Source: Oscillospiraceae bacterium (GTDB lineage Bacteria > Bacillota_A > Clostridia > Oscillospirales > Oscillospiraceae). Taken from it: a stretch of DNA of 46,358 bases. The notes beneath the pieces were generated by a model. That model was not told the origin of the DNA, did not search any database, and saw nothing but the letters and a program-made list of their open reading frames with translations. The position numbers and the translations under genes were made by a program. How positions within the stretch are numbered: position 1 is the first letter of the stretch; every line of letters begins with the position of its first letter. Shown one piece after another: positions 14,316 to 23,729 of the stretch. The stretch is taken from contig JAFUES010000021.1 of NCBI GenBank assembly GCA_017470325.1, positions 1-46,358 of the forward strand. Direction: 5' to 3'.

Positions 14316-15623
14316 TCAGAACAGGTCCGGCCTGCTGGGGGAAAAGATGTTGTCCGGCACCACGTCCATGCCGTTTATCCAGCGGCGGATCATGTCGAAG
14401 GCGTGGTTGCCCGCCATGCGCCGGATGAAGCTGCGGGTCCGGTGCACGCCCATGAACAGGTCGCGCACATAGGTCTGCCCTTCCACGGCCATGGAGATGA
14501 ACACGGTGCCCACCTCGTGCACGCCGTCTCCGTCGGGCCCGGCCAGGCCCGTGACGCCGATGCCGATGTCCGCGCCGGTGAGCGCCCGCACCCGCTCCGC
14601 CATGGCGGCGGCCACCTCATGGCTCACCGCGCCCTTTTCTCGGATCAGGGCCGGGTCGATGCCCAGCACCCGGGCCTTCACCGCGTCGGTGTAGGTCACC
14701 GCGCCGCCCACGAACACGGCGCTGGCGCCGGGGATATCGGTGACGCGCTTGGCGATCTCCCCGCCGGTGCAGCTCTCCGCCGCGGCGAAGGTGAGCCCCC
14801 GCTCCAGCAGCAGCGGCAGCACCGCCTCCTCCATGCACTCCACGTCCTGGCCGTAGACATAGTCCCCCAGGACCTCCTTCACGTGTCGGATCACCGGGGC
14901 CATCATCGCCTCGGCCTCCTCCTCGCTGTGGGCCTTGGCGGTCACCTGCAGCAGGCAGTCGCACTCCTTGGCGTAGGGGGCCATGGAGGGATTGATCATG
15001 GCGTTCATCTCATCGGCGAAGATATCATCCACGGCGCTCTCGCCGATGCCGAAGATCCGCACCGAGTGGGACACGATCTGCTCGTCGCTGAGCTTTTTCA
15101 GATAGGGGATCACGCACTCCCGGAACATGGGGTCGCACTCCACCGGGGGGCCCGGCACCATGATGACCACCTTGCCGTCCTTCTCGAAGGCGCAGCCGGG
15201 GGCGGTGCCCCAGTTGTTGTGGAACACCGTGCCGCCCTCGGGGATCAGGGCCTGGACGAAGTTGTTGGGGGTGATCTGCCGTCCGCCCCGGATGTAGTCG
15301 TACAGGGCGTCGGCCTCGGCCTTGTTTTCCACCAGGGGCACGCCGAAGGTCTGGCACAGGATCTGCTTGGTCAGGTCGTCGCAGGTGGGCCCCAGGCCGC
15401 CGGTGGTGATGATGATGTCCGCCCGCTCCTTGGCGATGCGCACGCACTGGGCCAGCCGCTCAGGGTTATCCCCCACCACGGTGTGGTAGCGCATGTTGAT
15501 ACCGATCTGGCTGAGCATCTCGCTGACATCCCGGGCGTCGGTGTTGGTGATGTGCCCCAGCAAAATCTCGGTGCCCACGGAGATGATCTCGGTGTTGTAG
15601 GTCTTTTTCACGGCTTCATTCAT
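14316..15623 (-). CDS. cinA: CinA: nicotinamide-nucleotide amidase / ADP-ribose pyrophosphatase type protein
   Basis: 435 residues with both domains of full-length CinA. The N-terminal molybdopterin-binding-like domain (~8-175) has ISVGTEILLGHITNTDA and ITTGGLGPTCDD. The C-terminal amidase domain (~260-420) has AAESCTGGEIA with the catalytic serine and TGLAGPDGDG. The family recycles NMN (PncC activity) and handles ADP-ribose. It is linked to competence in some Firmicutes, and a ComM/YifB gene lies nearby at 17800. It overlaps the end of thiI by 8 bp, so the two are coupled. Confidence 0.95.
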   Translation of the reverse strand: MNEAVKKTYNTEIISVGTEILLGHITNTDARDVSEMLSQIGINMRYHTVVGDNPERLAQCVRIAKERADIIITTGGLGPTCDDLTKQILCQTFGVPLVENKAEADALYDYIRGGRQITPNNFVQALIPEGGTVFHNNWGTAPGCAFEKDGKVVIMVPGPPVECDPMFRECVIPYLKKLSDEQIVSHSVRIFGIGESAVDDIFADEMNAMINPSMAPYAKECDCLLQVTAKAHSEEEAEAMMAPVIRHVKEVLGDYVYGQDVECMEEAVLPLLLERGLTFAAAESCTGGEIAKRVTDIPGASAVFVGGAVTYTDAVKARVLGIDPALIREKGAVSHEVAAAMAERVRALTGADIGIGVTGLAGPDGDGVHEVGTVFISMAVEGQTYVRDLFMGVHRTRSFIRRMAGNHAFDMIRRWINGMDVVPDNIFSPSRPDLF

Positions 15624-16791
15624 GTCTCAGTTCGATCCTTTCCCTGCCCTGCAGCGCCTCCGCCACCAGGGTCTCGATATCCAAAACGCTCTCGGCTTTT
15701 TCCACTTCGGAAAGCTTCGGCCTGGTCCGGGGGTGCCGCGGGGTGAACACGGTGCAGCAGTCCTCATAGGGGAGGATGGAGGTGTCGAAGGTGCCGATCT
15801 TCCGCGCCATGCGCACGATCTCCTCCTTGTCCATGCCGATCAGCGGCTGCAGCACCGGCAGGTCCAGCACCGCCTGGGTGCTGGCCATGGCCTCCATGGT
15901 CTGGCTGGCCACCTGCCCCAGGTTCTCCCCGGTGACGATGGCGGCGGCCTTGCAGTCGCGGGCGATGCCCTGGGCGATGCGCATCATGAAGCGGCGCATG
16001 ATCAGGGTGAAGTACTCCTCCGGGCACTTGTCCCGGATCTCCTCCTGGATGTGGGTAAAGGGCACCACCTCCAAGGTCATCTTTCCGCAGTAGCGGGTGA
16101 GGATGTTCCCAAGCTCTATGACCTTTTCCTTGGCCTGCTGGGAGGTATAGGGGAAGGAGAAGAAGTGCACCGGGATCAGGTGTACGCCCCGCCGGGCGAT
16201 CATGTAGCTGCTCACCGGGCTGTCGATGCCGCCGGAGAGCAGGGTCACCGCGGTGCCGTTGGAGCCGATGGGCATGCCCCCCGCCCCGTCGATGGGGGCG
16301 GCGTGGACGTAGGCGGCGGCGTCCCGCACCTCGATGTGCACGGTCAGCTCCGGCTCGTGCACGTCCACCACGCAGTCCGGGTAGGCCTCGGCCAGCTCCC
16401 CGCCCACATACTGGCTCAGCTGGATGCTGGTCATGGGGAAAGCCTTGTCGCTGCGCTTGGACTCCACCTTGAAGCTCTTGGCCCGCTCCATGTCGTCCCG
16501 CAGGTAGTCGATGGCCAGCCTTGCAATGGCGTCCTTGTCCTTTTCGCAGGCGGCGGCCCGGGTCATCTTGATGATGCCGAACACGTCCTGCAGGGCCTCG
16601 AAGGCGGCGTCCATGTCGGCGGTATCGTCGGCGGGCTCCACGTAGATGGTGGACTGCATGATGCTGACCTTGAACTTGCCCAGGCCCACCAGCCGCCGGC
16701 GGACGTTGCCCATGAGCTTCTGCTCGAAGCTGCGCCGGTTGAGCCCCTTGAGCACGATCTCCCCCAGCTTCAACAAAATGATATCGTTCAT
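15616..16791 (-). CDS. thiI: tRNA 4-thiouridine synthase
   Basis: 391 residues: ferredoxin-like N-terminus, THUMP domain (~60-165) and an adenylating PP-loop domain with SGGIDSP (186-192). It makes 4-thiouridine at tRNA position 8 and may supply sulfur for thiamine. There is no C-terminal rhodanese domain, the normal short Firmicutes form. No cysteine desulfurase gene lies next to it, so sulfur must come from a desulfurase encoded elsewhere. It is the first gene of a pair with cinA; a palindromic repeat lies 27 bases upstream of the start. Confidence 0.95.
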   Translation of the reverse strand: MNDIILLKLGEIVLKGLNRRSFEQKLMGNVRRRLVGLGKFKVSIMQSTIYVEPADDTADMDAAFEALQDVFGIIKMTRAAACEKDKDAIARLAIDYLRDDMERAKSFKVESKRSDKAFPMTSIQLSQYVGGELAEAYPDCVVDVHEPELTVHIEVRDAAAYVHAAPIDGAGGMPIGSNGTAVTLLSGGIDSPVSSYMIARRGVHLIPVHFFSFPYTSQQAKEKVIELGNILTRYCGKMTLEVVPFTHIQEEIRDKCPEEYFTLIMRRFMMRIAQGIARDCKAAAIVTGENLGQVASQTMEAMASTQAVLDLPVLQPLIGMDKEEIVRMARKIGTFDTSILPYEDCCTVFTPRHPRTRPKLSEVEKAESVLDIETLVAEALQGRERIELRHE

Positions 16792-16817
16792 ATCGTCTCT
16801 TAAACCTCGTTTTCCCT

Positions 16818-16905
16818 GTCATTGCGAGGCCCCGCAGGGGCCGTGGCAATCCGTATTCTCTGCACACCTTGCCGCATTTGCTCTTACCGCCGGTAACGGG
16901 GCTCC
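16818..16905 (+). repeat. Palindromic repeat plus part of second module
   Basis: GTCATTGCGA, core GGCCCC-GCA-GGGGCC, TGGCAATCCGT, then TGCACACCTTGCCGCATTTGC as in the repeats at 9072 and 19326. It fills the space between thiI and the DUF1919-like gene. Confidence 0.8.
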
Positions 16906-16964
16906 CCCACCAGGAGGGAACAGAGGTCGAACAGATTGTGCCTCTTCCTCACGGCCCAGTGGTG

Positions 16965-17771
16965 CTAGTCCCAGTATTCCCTTCCGTCGGACGGGATGTA
17001 GAGCGCGCCCGGCGCATGGTCGGGGCAGGAGGTAAAGACCAGCTTGCGGGCGAAGCCGTCAAGGGCCAGGTATTCTTCCTCGGCCTCACGGCTCCGGGCA
17101 AAGACTGTCAGCAGCAGCCGGTCCAGGTCTACACGCTGTTTGCGCCTTTCCCAGTTGCGGATCGCCGTTTCTGGATCGCTGTCGTGATTGCAGTAAAGCC
17201 GCACGTCGCCCAGGCGCAGGACCGGATAGGGATTTGTATCCCATTGGCTCATGGCCTCCTTCCAGCGGTCAAACACAGGCTCCAGTGCCAGATAATCCTT
17301 GAGATGTGTGACGATTTCCCGGTAATCCTTATGATACAGCCACAGATTGACAAAGGGCGAGCGCCGCTCCAGGCAAAGCGTGTTGGACAGGAAGCCGCCC
17401 AGGCAGTCATGGGCCAGGATGGAGTAGCGCGCCTCCCGGATCTGCTCATAGCGGGAAAACGTCAGGCCGGGAACGTCCAGGATGCGGCACGGCAGCACCT
17501 TTTCCGGGCTGCCGCCCAGGGCCAGGTATTCCTCGGTCACCTCGCGCTCCAGCGTCCCTGACATGATCAGGAGATAGTCGTGGGGTACGGACAGAAGCTC
17601 TTCTTTTTTCAGCAGCGGCCAACCGTCCAGGCGCCCGCCCCCCGGCAGGCTCCTGTCATAGATCCCTACGACCTCCAGCTCGCCCCTCTCCTCCCGATAG
17701 CGAAGGTTGTAATAGTGTTCGTTGTATACTTGGGCGGCGCCCCACAGCAGGACGCGATAGCGTTTCTCCAT
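16965..17771 (-). CDS. DUF1919-like protein with Rossmann-like N-terminus
   Basis: 268 residues. The first ~95 residues (YRVLLWGAAQVYNEHYY, then VVGIYDRS) resemble the nucleotide-binding N-terminus of sugar acetyltransferase or FkbM-type proteins. Residues ~110-240 match what I recall of DUF1919: SILAHDCLGGFLSNTL, SPFVNLWLYHKDY, then YCNHDSDPETAIRNWERRK. Members are common in capsule and exopolysaccharide gene clusters and are thought to act on polysaccharides, but the reaction is unknown to me. AAAGGAG lies somewhat far (~13 nt) from the ATG at 17771. The gene stands apart from the polysaccharide island, between repeats, and its neighbours are housekeeping genes. Confidence 0.7.
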   Translation of the reverse strand: MEKRYRVLLWGAAQVYNEHYYNLRYREERGELEVVGIYDRSLPGGGRLDGWPLLKKEELLSVPHDYLLIMSGTLEREVTEEYLALGGSPEKVLPCRILDVPGLTFSRYEQIREARYSILAHDCLGGFLSNTLCLERRSPFVNLWLYHKDYREIVTHLKDYLALEPVFDRWKEAMSQWDTNPYPVLRLGDVRLYCNHDSDPETAIRNWERRKQRVDLDRLLLTVFARSREAEEEYLALDGFARKLVFTSCPDHAPGALYIPSDGREYWD

Positions 17772-17799
17772 GCCCTGTCGATAACTCCTTTTCCAAAAC

Positions 17800-19305
17800 T
17801 CAAAAACTGAACCGATATTGCACCGCCTCGGCGATGTGGGCGGGGCCGATGTCCTTTTCCCCCTCCAGGTCGGCGATGGTCCGGGCCACCCGCAAGATCC
17901 GGTCGTAGCTCCGGCCGGACAGCCCCAGGCTGTCGAAGGCGTCCTTCATCAGCGCCTCGCCGTCGGCGTCCAAGGCGCAGAAGCTGCGCAGGGCGGCGCT
18001 GTCCATCTGGGCGTTGCAGGCGATCCCCCGCTCCCCGAAGCGCGCACGCTGCACCTCTCGGGCCGCGTCCACTCGCGCCTTCACGGCGGCGGAGGGCTCC
18101 GCCGGCTGGCGGCGTTTCAGCTCCTCATAGTCCAGGGCCGGGACCTCCACGATCAGATCGATCCGGTCCAGCAGCGGGCCGGAGATCCGGCTGTGGTAGC
18201 GGCGCACCTCCGCCTCGGAGCATTTGCAGCGGCCCGAGGGGTGTCCGTACCAGCCGCACTTGCAGGGGTTCATGGCGCAGACCAGCATGAAGCGGCTGGG
18301 GAAGCTCACCGTCCCCGCCACCCGGGACACGGTGACCACGCCGTCCTCCAGGGGCTGGCGCAGCACCTCCAGGGCGTCCATGCGAAATTCCGGAAGCTCG
18401 TCCAGGAACAGCACCCCGTTGTGGGCCAGGCTGATCTCCCCGGGCCGCGGGTTCGATCCGCCCCCGGCCAGGGCCACGGCGGACACGGTGTGATGCGGCG
18501 CGCGGAAGGGCCGCCGCACCACCAGCGGATGGCTCCGGTCGGTGAGTCCCGCCACGGACCAGATCTCCGTGCTCTCGATGCTCTCGGTCCGGGTCATGTC
18601 CGGCAGGATGCCGGGCAGGCGCTTGGCCAGCATGGACTTGCCCGCCCCCGGCGGGCCGATTAGCAGGATGTTGTGTCCCCCGGCGGCGGCGATCTCCAGG
18701 GCGCGTTTTACGTTCTCCTGGCCCTTCACGTCGGCAAAATCCGGCAGGGCCTCCCACAGGGCCTCCGGCTCCGCCGGGGCGGCGGGCTCGATGGCCTCCT
18801 CCCCCCGCAGATGGGAGAGCAGCTGCCCCAGGTTTTCCACTGGGTAAACCGTCAGGCCCTCCGCGAAGGCCGCCTCGGCGGCGTTCTCCGCCGGGACGAA
18901 GAGCTTCTCCACGCCCAGCCGCGCCGCGGCGATGGCCATGGGCAGGGCCCCGGGCACGCCACGTAGCCGCCCGTCCAGGGACAGCTCCCCGAAAAAGGCG
19001 CAGTCCGCCCCGGGGCAGTCCAGCTCCCCCGAGGCGGCCAATATACCTATGAGCACGGGCAGGTCGTAGACCGTGCCCGCTTTTTTTCGGTCGGCGGGGG
19101 CCAGGTTCACCGTGACCCGGCTCACCGGGAAGCGGCAGCCGCTGTTCTTCACCGCGGCGCGGACCCGTTCCCGGGCCTCCTTCACGGCGGTGTCGGGCAG
19201 GCCCACCATGTCAAAGCCGGGCAGACCGCTGGCGATGTTGACCTCCACGGTCACGCCGTAGCCGCCCACACCGCTGACGCCCAGGCTGTTGATACTGGCA
19301 AACAT
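17800..19305 (-). CDS. comM: YifB/ComM family Mg-chelatase-like AAA+ ATPase
   Basis: 501 residues. The N-terminal Lon-protease-like domain begins FASINSLGVSGVGGYGVTVE. The AAA+ core has Walker A GPPGAGKS (217-224), a zinc-type loop with MNPCKCGWYGHPSG, and the C-terminal Mg-chelatase domain (SLGLSGRSYDRILRVARTI). ComM is a hexameric branch-migration helicase for natural transformation; in Firmicutes the gene is often annotated yifB. GGAGG lies 9 nt before the ATG. It ends 28 bases before the DUF1919-like gene; no terminator is visible between them. Confidence 0.93.
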   Translation of the reverse strand: MFASINSLGVSGVGGYGVTVEVNIASGLPGFDMVGLPDTAVKEARERVRAAVKNSGCRFPVSRVTVNLAPADRKKAGTVYDLPVLIGILAASGELDCPGADCAFFGELSLDGRLRGVPGALPMAIAAARLGVEKLFVPAENAAEAAFAEGLTVYPVENLGQLLSHLRGEEAIEPAAPAEPEALWEALPDFADVKGQENVKRALEIAAAGGHNILLIGPPGAGKSMLAKRLPGILPDMTRTESIESTEIWSVAGLTDRSHPLVVRRPFRAPHHTVSAVALAGGGSNPRPGEISLAHNGVLFLDELPEFRMDALEVLRQPLEDGVVTVSRVAGTVSFPSRFMLVCAMNPCKCGWYGHPSGRCKCSEAEVRRYHSRISGPLLDRIDLIVEVPALDYEELKRRQPAEPSAAVKARVDAAREVQRARFGERGIACNAQMDSAALRSFCALDADGEALMKDAFDSLGLSGRSYDRILRVARTIADLEGEKDIGPAHIAEAVQYRFSF

Positions 19306-19325
19306 GGCACCGTCCTCCGTTATCT

Positions 19326-19470
19326 GTCATTGCGAACCAGTGACCGACGTCACTGGTGTGGCAATCCGTTTCTTTGCACACCTTGCCGCATTTGCCGTTC
19401 CCGGGCCGGGCTTAAGCGCCTCGGCCCGCCAACGGCGCGGCTGCGGAAAAACCGGGCCGCCTTCCTCTGC
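19326..19470 (+). repeat. Composite palindromic repeat
   Basis: GTCATTGCGA, core CCAGTGAC-CGAC-GTCACTGG, TGTGGCAATCCGT, then the second module GCACACCTTGCCGCATTTGC with a GGGCCG-type hairpin and GGCGCGGCTGCGGAAA. Same layout as 9072-9248. It lies between the AEC gene and yifB. Confidence 0.82.
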
Positions 19471-19494
19471 CGCAGGCAGCGGCGTCCCGCTTTT

Positions 19495-19515
19495 CTCAAA
19501 ACTCAAATCTCAAAA
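19495..19515 (+). repeat. Heptanucleotide array
   Basis: CTCAAAA, CTCAAAT, CTCAAAA, directly abutting the stop codon of the AEC gene on the other strand. Confidence 0.8.
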
Positions 19516-20457
19516 CTACTGCAGCAGCAGCATCAGCGCCGGGATCACCACGAAGCAGGCCAGCGTGGAGATGGCCACGCCCTGGGCGGCCATCCGCTCG
19601 TCGCCGCCGTACTCGGTGGAGGCCACCACCGCCTGGGTCAGCACCGGCATGGCCGTCTGCACCACCAGGGTGTCCCGGGCCAGGCCCGTCACGGCGAAAA
19701 GGCGGCACAGCAGCAGGCACAGCCCCGGCGCCAGCAGGAAGCGAAAGCCCATCACGCTCAGCTGGACCCGGTCCAGCCGCAGATTTTTCAGTCCGATCTC
19801 GTAGATGATGGTGCCCGCCATCAGCAGGGCCAGCGGGGTCACGGTGTTGTTCACGTAGCGGGCGCAGCTCATCACCAGCGTGGGCAGCCGCAGATCCGTC
19901 GCGATCAGGACCATGCCCACCAGCACGCCCAGGATGGAGGGCGTTTTCAGGAAGGACAGCAGCGCGTCCTTCGCCGAGTGGCCCCCGCCGCCGCCTGCCC
20001 GGCGGATGCCCGCCACGCCCACCAGCTGGGCGAAGGCCGTGTTCACCAGGTAATAGGTCATCACATAGGGCACGCAGATCTCACCGAAGAGCTCGATACA
20101 CATGGAGTAGCCGATGAACATGGCGTTGGACACGCCGCACATGATGCGAAACACGCTGTTCTGCCGCGCGTCCAGCTTCAGCATCCGCCCGTACAGGCCC
20201 GAAAGCACAAACAGGGCCGCGGAGCAGAGAGCGGGGATCAGCAGCATCAGCCAGGAGCTTTTCAACAGCTCCAGAGTCAGATTGCTCCGCAGGCTGTACA
20301 CGCACATGACCGGCACTGCCAGGCGCATCAGGTAGGCGCTGAGAAAGCGCTTCACGTCGGGCCTGATCCAGCCCAGCGCGGCGCAGACATAGCCGCAGGC
20401 CGTCAGCACCAGCACGACCCCCACGGCGTTTAAGGAGTGCAGCAGGGTCTCGATCAT
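19516..20457 (-). CDS. AEC family (auxin efflux carrier-like) permease
   Basis: 313 residues, about ten membrane segments in two halves. The family pattern is clear from GVVLVLTACGYVCAALGW near the start, a short Gly-rich central loop (~150-160), and the second half with TPSILGVLVGMVL and TPLALLMAGTII. AEC transporters carry organic acids, amino acids or related anions in bacteria; the substrate here cannot be told. No good ribosome site precedes the ATG. Instead the start is preceded by a stray GGCAATCCGT half-repeat, so repeat insertion may have altered its translation. Confidence 0.88.
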   Translation of the reverse strand: MIETLLHSLNAVGVVLVLTACGYVCAALGWIRPDVKRFLSAYLMRLAVPVMCVYSLRSNLTLELLKSSWLMLLIPALCSAALFVLSGLYGRMLKLDARQNSVFRIMCGVSNAMFIGYSMCIELFGEICVPYVMTYYLVNTAFAQLVGVAGIRRAGGGGGHSAKDALLSFLKTPSILGVLVGMVLIATDLRLPTLVMSCARYVNNTVTPLALLMAGTIIYEIGLKNLRLDRVQLSVMGFRFLLAPGLCLLLCRLFAVTGLARDTLVVQTAMPVLTQAVVASTEYGGDERMAAQGVAISTLACFVVIPALMLLLQ

Positions 20458-20484
20458 AAGGCAATCCGTCCTATTCCGTCATCC

Positions 20485-20521
20485 GTCATTGCGAAGCCGC
20501 AAAGCGGCTGTGGCAATCCGT
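20485..20521 (+). repeat. Palindromic repeat, short form
   Basis: GTCATTGCGA, core AGCCGC-AAA-GCGGCT, GTGGCAATCCGT. It lies between aspS and the AEC gene. A second GGCAATCCGT half-copy lies just before it (20460-20469). Confidence 0.85.
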
Positions 20522-20535
20522 TTTCTCAAAAAATC

Positions 20536-22317
20536 TTACTCCTCTTCCGTCGCCGTCACCTTGATATGCAGCTCGTCCAGCTGCTGCTGGGTGACCTCGC
20601 CGGGGGCGCCCATCATAATGTCCTGAGCGTTCTTGTTCATGGGGAAGGGGATGACCTCGCGGATGGAGTCCTCCCCGGCCAGCAGCATGACCATCCGGTC
20701 CACGCCCGGGGCGATGCCCGCGTGGGGAGGCGCGCCGTAGCAGAAGGCGTTGTACATGGCGGGGAACTTCTTCTTCACGTCCTCCTCGCCCAGACGCACC
20801 ATCTCAAAGGCCTTGATCATGATCTCCGGGTCGTGGTTGCGCACCGCGCCGGAACTGAGCTCCACACCGTTGCAGACCAGGTCGTACTGGTCGGCGGTGA
20901 TGCTCAGCGGGTCGATCTCGCCCCGCTCGGCCTTGAGCAGGACCTCCAGCCCGCCTGCGGGCATGGAGAAGGGGTTGTGGCAGAATTCCAGCTCGCCGCT
21001 CTCCTCCCCGATCTCGTACATGGGGAAGTCCACGATCCAGCAGAATTCGTAGCGTTCTTTATCCATATGGCCGGGCACCGCCGCGCCCAGCATCTTGCGC
21101 AGCACGCCCGCGGTCTTCACGGCCTGGTCCAGCTTTCCGGCGGCCACGCCCACCAGGGTGTTGGGCTGCAGGCCCAGGGCCTCGACGAGCTTGTCCTTCC
21201 GGTCGGCCAGGAACTTGGCCACGCCGCCCACCAGCGCGCCGTTTTCATCCAGGCGGAACCAATAGGGCTTGGACCCGGCCTGCACCTCCACGTCGGCGCA
21301 GAGCTTGTCGATCTGCTTGCGGGTCAGGGTGCAGCCGCTGACGGCCACGGCCTTGACGGTGTTGCCCTCGGCAAAGGGTCCGAACTCGGTCCCCTGTACC
21401 AGGGCGGTGATATCCTCCACCAGCAGGTCGATGCGCAGGTCCGGCTTGTCGGAGCCGTACTTCTCCATGGCCTCCCGATAGGGGATGCGCTTGAAGGGGG
21501 CCTCGGAGGCGATGTCATAGGTGCCGTACTTGGCGAAGATGGGGGGCAGCACGTCCTCCAGCACGGCGAACACGTCGTCCTGGGTGGCGAAGGCCATCTC
21601 CATATCCAGCTGATAGAACTCGCCGGGGCTGCGGTCGCCGCGGGCGTCCTCGTCGCGGAAGCAGGGGGCGATCTGGAAATAGCGGTCGAAGCCGGAGGTC
21701 ATCAGCAGCTGCTTGAACTGCTGGGGGGCCTGGGGCAGGGCGTAGAACTTGCCCGGATGCTTGCGGGCGGGCACCAGGTAATCCCGGGCGCCCTCCGGGG
21801 AGGAGGCCGTCAGGATGGGGGTGGTGATCTCCAGGAAACCGTGCTCGGTCATGGCCTGGCGCAGGGCGGAAACCACGTTGCAGCGCAGCACGATGTTCTT
21901 CTTCACGGCGGGGTTGCGCAGGTCCAGGTAGCGGTATTTGAGCCGCTGGGTCTCATCGGCCTCCCGGCTGCGGTTGATCTCAAAGGGCAGCTCGTTGTAG
22001 CGGCAGCGGCCCAGGACCTCGATCTTCTCGGGGACCACCTCGATATCGCCGGTGGGGAGCTTGGGGTTTTTGCTGGCGCGCTCGCGGACGGTGCCCTCCA
22101 CGGAGATGGTGGACTCCTTGTTGATGGCCTTGACGCAGCGCATCATCTCTTCGCTCTCGATGACCACCTGGGTGGTGCCGTAGAAGTCGCGCACGACCAC
22201 AAAGGCGAAGTTATTGCCCACCTCGCGCACGTTCTCCATCCAGCCTACGATCTTGACTTTCTGACCCACATGCTCCATGCGGAGCTCATTGCAGGTATGG
22301 GTACGGGACTGAAACAT
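20536..22317 (-). CDS. aspS: Aspartyl-tRNA synthetase
   Basis: 593 residues, bacterial class IIb enzyme. The N-terminal OB-fold anticodon domain (VKIVGWMENVREVGNNFAFV) is followed by motif 1 around FLEITTPILTASSPEGARDY, motif 2 FRDEDARGDRSPGEFYQLD, a GAD insertion (~290-410), and motif 3 GIAPGVDRMVMLLAG. It loads aspartate on tRNA-Asp; whether it also charges tRNA-Asn cannot be judged. AGGAGG lies 7 nt before the ATG. It follows hisS by 49 bp, an order common in Firmicutes, so both probably use the hisS promoter. Confidence 0.97.
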   Translation of the reverse strand: MFQSRTHTCNELRMEHVGQKVKIVGWMENVREVGNNFAFVVVRDFYGTTQVVIESEEMMRCVKAINKESTISVEGTVRERASKNPKLPTGDIEVVPEKIEVLGRCRYNELPFEINRSREADETQRLKYRYLDLRNPAVKKNIVLRCNVVSALRQAMTEHGFLEITTPILTASSPEGARDYLVPARKHPGKFYALPQAPQQFKQLLMTSGFDRYFQIAPCFRDEDARGDRSPGEFYQLDMEMAFATQDDVFAVLEDVLPPIFAKYGTYDIASEAPFKRIPYREAMEKYGSDKPDLRIDLLVEDITALVQGTEFGPFAEGNTVKAVAVSGCTLTRKQIDKLCADVEVQAGSKPYWFRLDENGALVGGVAKFLADRKDKLVEALGLQPNTLVGVAAGKLDQAVKTAGVLRKMLGAAVPGHMDKERYEFCWIVDFPMYEIGEESGELEFCHNPFSMPAGGLEVLLKAERGEIDPLSITADQYDLVCNGVELSSGAVRNHDPEIMIKAFEMVRLGEEDVKKKFPAMYNAFCYGAPPHAGIAPGVDRMVMLLAGEDSIREVIPFPMNKNAQDIMMGAPGEVTQQQLDELHIKVTATEEE

Positions 22318-22337
22318 CTCTCTGCCTCCTGTATTCT

Positions 22338-22365
22338 CTCGAATCTCGAATCTCTAAACTCGAAT
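22338..22365 (+). repeat. Heptanucleotide array between hisS and aspS
   Basis: CTCGAAT, CTCGAAT, CTCTAAA, CTCGAAT. The hisS stop codon follows directly (on the other strand). Confidence 0.85.
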
Positions 22366-22366
22366 C

Positions 22367-23725
22367 TTATTTCTCCACAATGATCGCCGTGTCGTTGCGC
22401 TTGTCCACGGCCGCGCGGATGTAGGCCGCCGCCTCCGCAGGGGGCAGCTTCACCTGCTCGCCGGAGCGCATGTCCTTGACGGAGACCACGCCCTCGGCCA
22501 TCTCGTCCTCCCCCACCAGCACGGCGAAGGGCACGCCGATCTTGTCGGCGTAATTCATCTTGGCCTTGAACTTCTTCTGCTCGCCGTAGAGCTGGGTGCG
22601 CACGCCGCCCTGCCGCAGGGCGGTGGCGGCGGCCACGGCAAAGCTCAGGTCGCCCGTCATGGGCAACACCAGCGCGTCGCAGGGGGCGGTGACGATCTCG
22701 TCGGACAGGAGCCCCTGCTCCTGCAGCACGTAGAACAGCCGGGTCAGCCCGATGGAGATGCCCACGCCGGGCAGCTGCTTGTCGGTGTAGTACTCGGCCA
22801 GGTTGTCATAGCGGCCGCCGGAGCAGACGGAGCCGATCTCCGGGTGGTCGGTGATGACGGTCTCATACACGGTGCCGGTGTAGTAGTCCAGGCCACGGGC
22901 GATGGTCAGGTCCACGGCAAAGTTCTCCTCCGGCACGCCGAAGTCGGCCAGGTACTTCGTCACGGCGATCAGCTCGTCCAGGCCCTCGTCAAAGGTGGCG
23001 TCCATGCCCCGGAAGTTTTCCAGGCGCGCGATGACCTCCGCGTTGCTGCCGCTGATGGCCATGAAGTCCAGCACGTTCTCCGCCTTGTAGGGGATCATGT
23101 TCAGCTCCTCGATCAGCAGCTGCTTGACCTTCTCGGACCCGATCTTGTCCAGCTTGTCCACGGTACGCATGATCTCCCCGGCCTTCTCGCTCATGCCGTT
23201 GATGGCGTAGAAGCCGTTGAGGATCTTCCGGTTGTTGACCCGGATCTTGAAGCGCTTGAGCCCCAGGCCGGTGAAGGTGTCGTAGATGACCGCGGGGATC
23301 TCGGCCTCGTTGAGGATATCCAGCTTCCCGTCGCCGATCACGTCGATGTCCGCCTGGTAAAACTCCCGGAAGCGGCCCCGCTGGGCCCGCTCGCCCCGGT
23401 AGACCTTGCCGATCTGGTAGCGGCGGAAGGGGAAGGACAGCTCCGCGTAGTGCCCGGCCACGTATTTGGCCAGGGGCACGGTCAGATCGAAGCGCAGCGC
23501 CAGATCGCTGTCGCCCTTCTGGAAGCGGTAGATCTGCTTCTCGGTCTCGCCGCCGCCCTTGGCCAGCAGCACCTGGGCCGCCTCGATGACCGGGGTGTCC
23601 AGGGGCGTGAAGCCATAGAGGCTGTAGCTGCGGCGCAGCACCTCCATCATGCGTTCCATTTTCATCTGTTGAGCGGGCGGCAGTTCCATGAAGCCGGACA
23701 GCGTCCGCGGCGCAACTTTTGCCAT
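22367..23725 (-). CDS. hisS: Histidyl-tRNA synthetase
   Basis: 452 residues. Class II core with motif 2 RAQRGRFREFYQADID, the HisRS-specific GLDYYTGTVYE, then the C-terminal anticodon-binding domain (~355-452). The ATG at 23725 (MAKVAP) is preferred over one at 23779. The conserved domain begins there, and the promoter at 23786-23814 would place the longer start at the first transcribed base. The ribosome site AGAGGAT lies within a 9-bp tandem repeat (23730-23747). The 5' leader is only ~55 bases, so there is no room for a T-box. Confidence 0.97.
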   Translation of the reverse strand: MAKVAPRTLSGFMELPPAQQMKMERMMEVLRRSYSLYGFTPLDTPVIEAAQVLLAKGGGETEKQIYRFQKGDSDLALRFDLTVPLAKYVAGHYAELSFPFRRYQIGKVYRGERAQRGRFREFYQADIDVIGDGKLDILNEAEIPAVIYDTFTGLGLKRFKIRVNNRKILNGFYAINGMSEKAGEIMRTVDKLDKIGSEKVKQLLIEELNMIPYKAENVLDFMAISGSNAEVIARLENFRGMDATFDEGLDELIAVTKYLADFGVPEENFAVDLTIARGLDYYTGTVYETVITDHPEIGSVCSGGRYDNLAEYYTDKQLPGVGISIGLTRLFYVLQEQGLLSDEIVTAPCDALVLPMTGDLSFAVAAATALRQGGVRTQLYGEQKKFKAKMNYADKIGVPFAVLVGEDEMAEGVVSVKDMRSGEQVKLPPAEAAAYIRAAVDKRNDTAIIVEK

Positions 23726-23729
23726 AATC

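Noticed and set aside
18440..18470. TGG-like GGGTTCGATCC sequence resembling a tRNA T-arm
   Set aside because: It lies inside yifB, in frame with the Mg-chelatase fold, and no acceptor or anticodon arms can be built around it.
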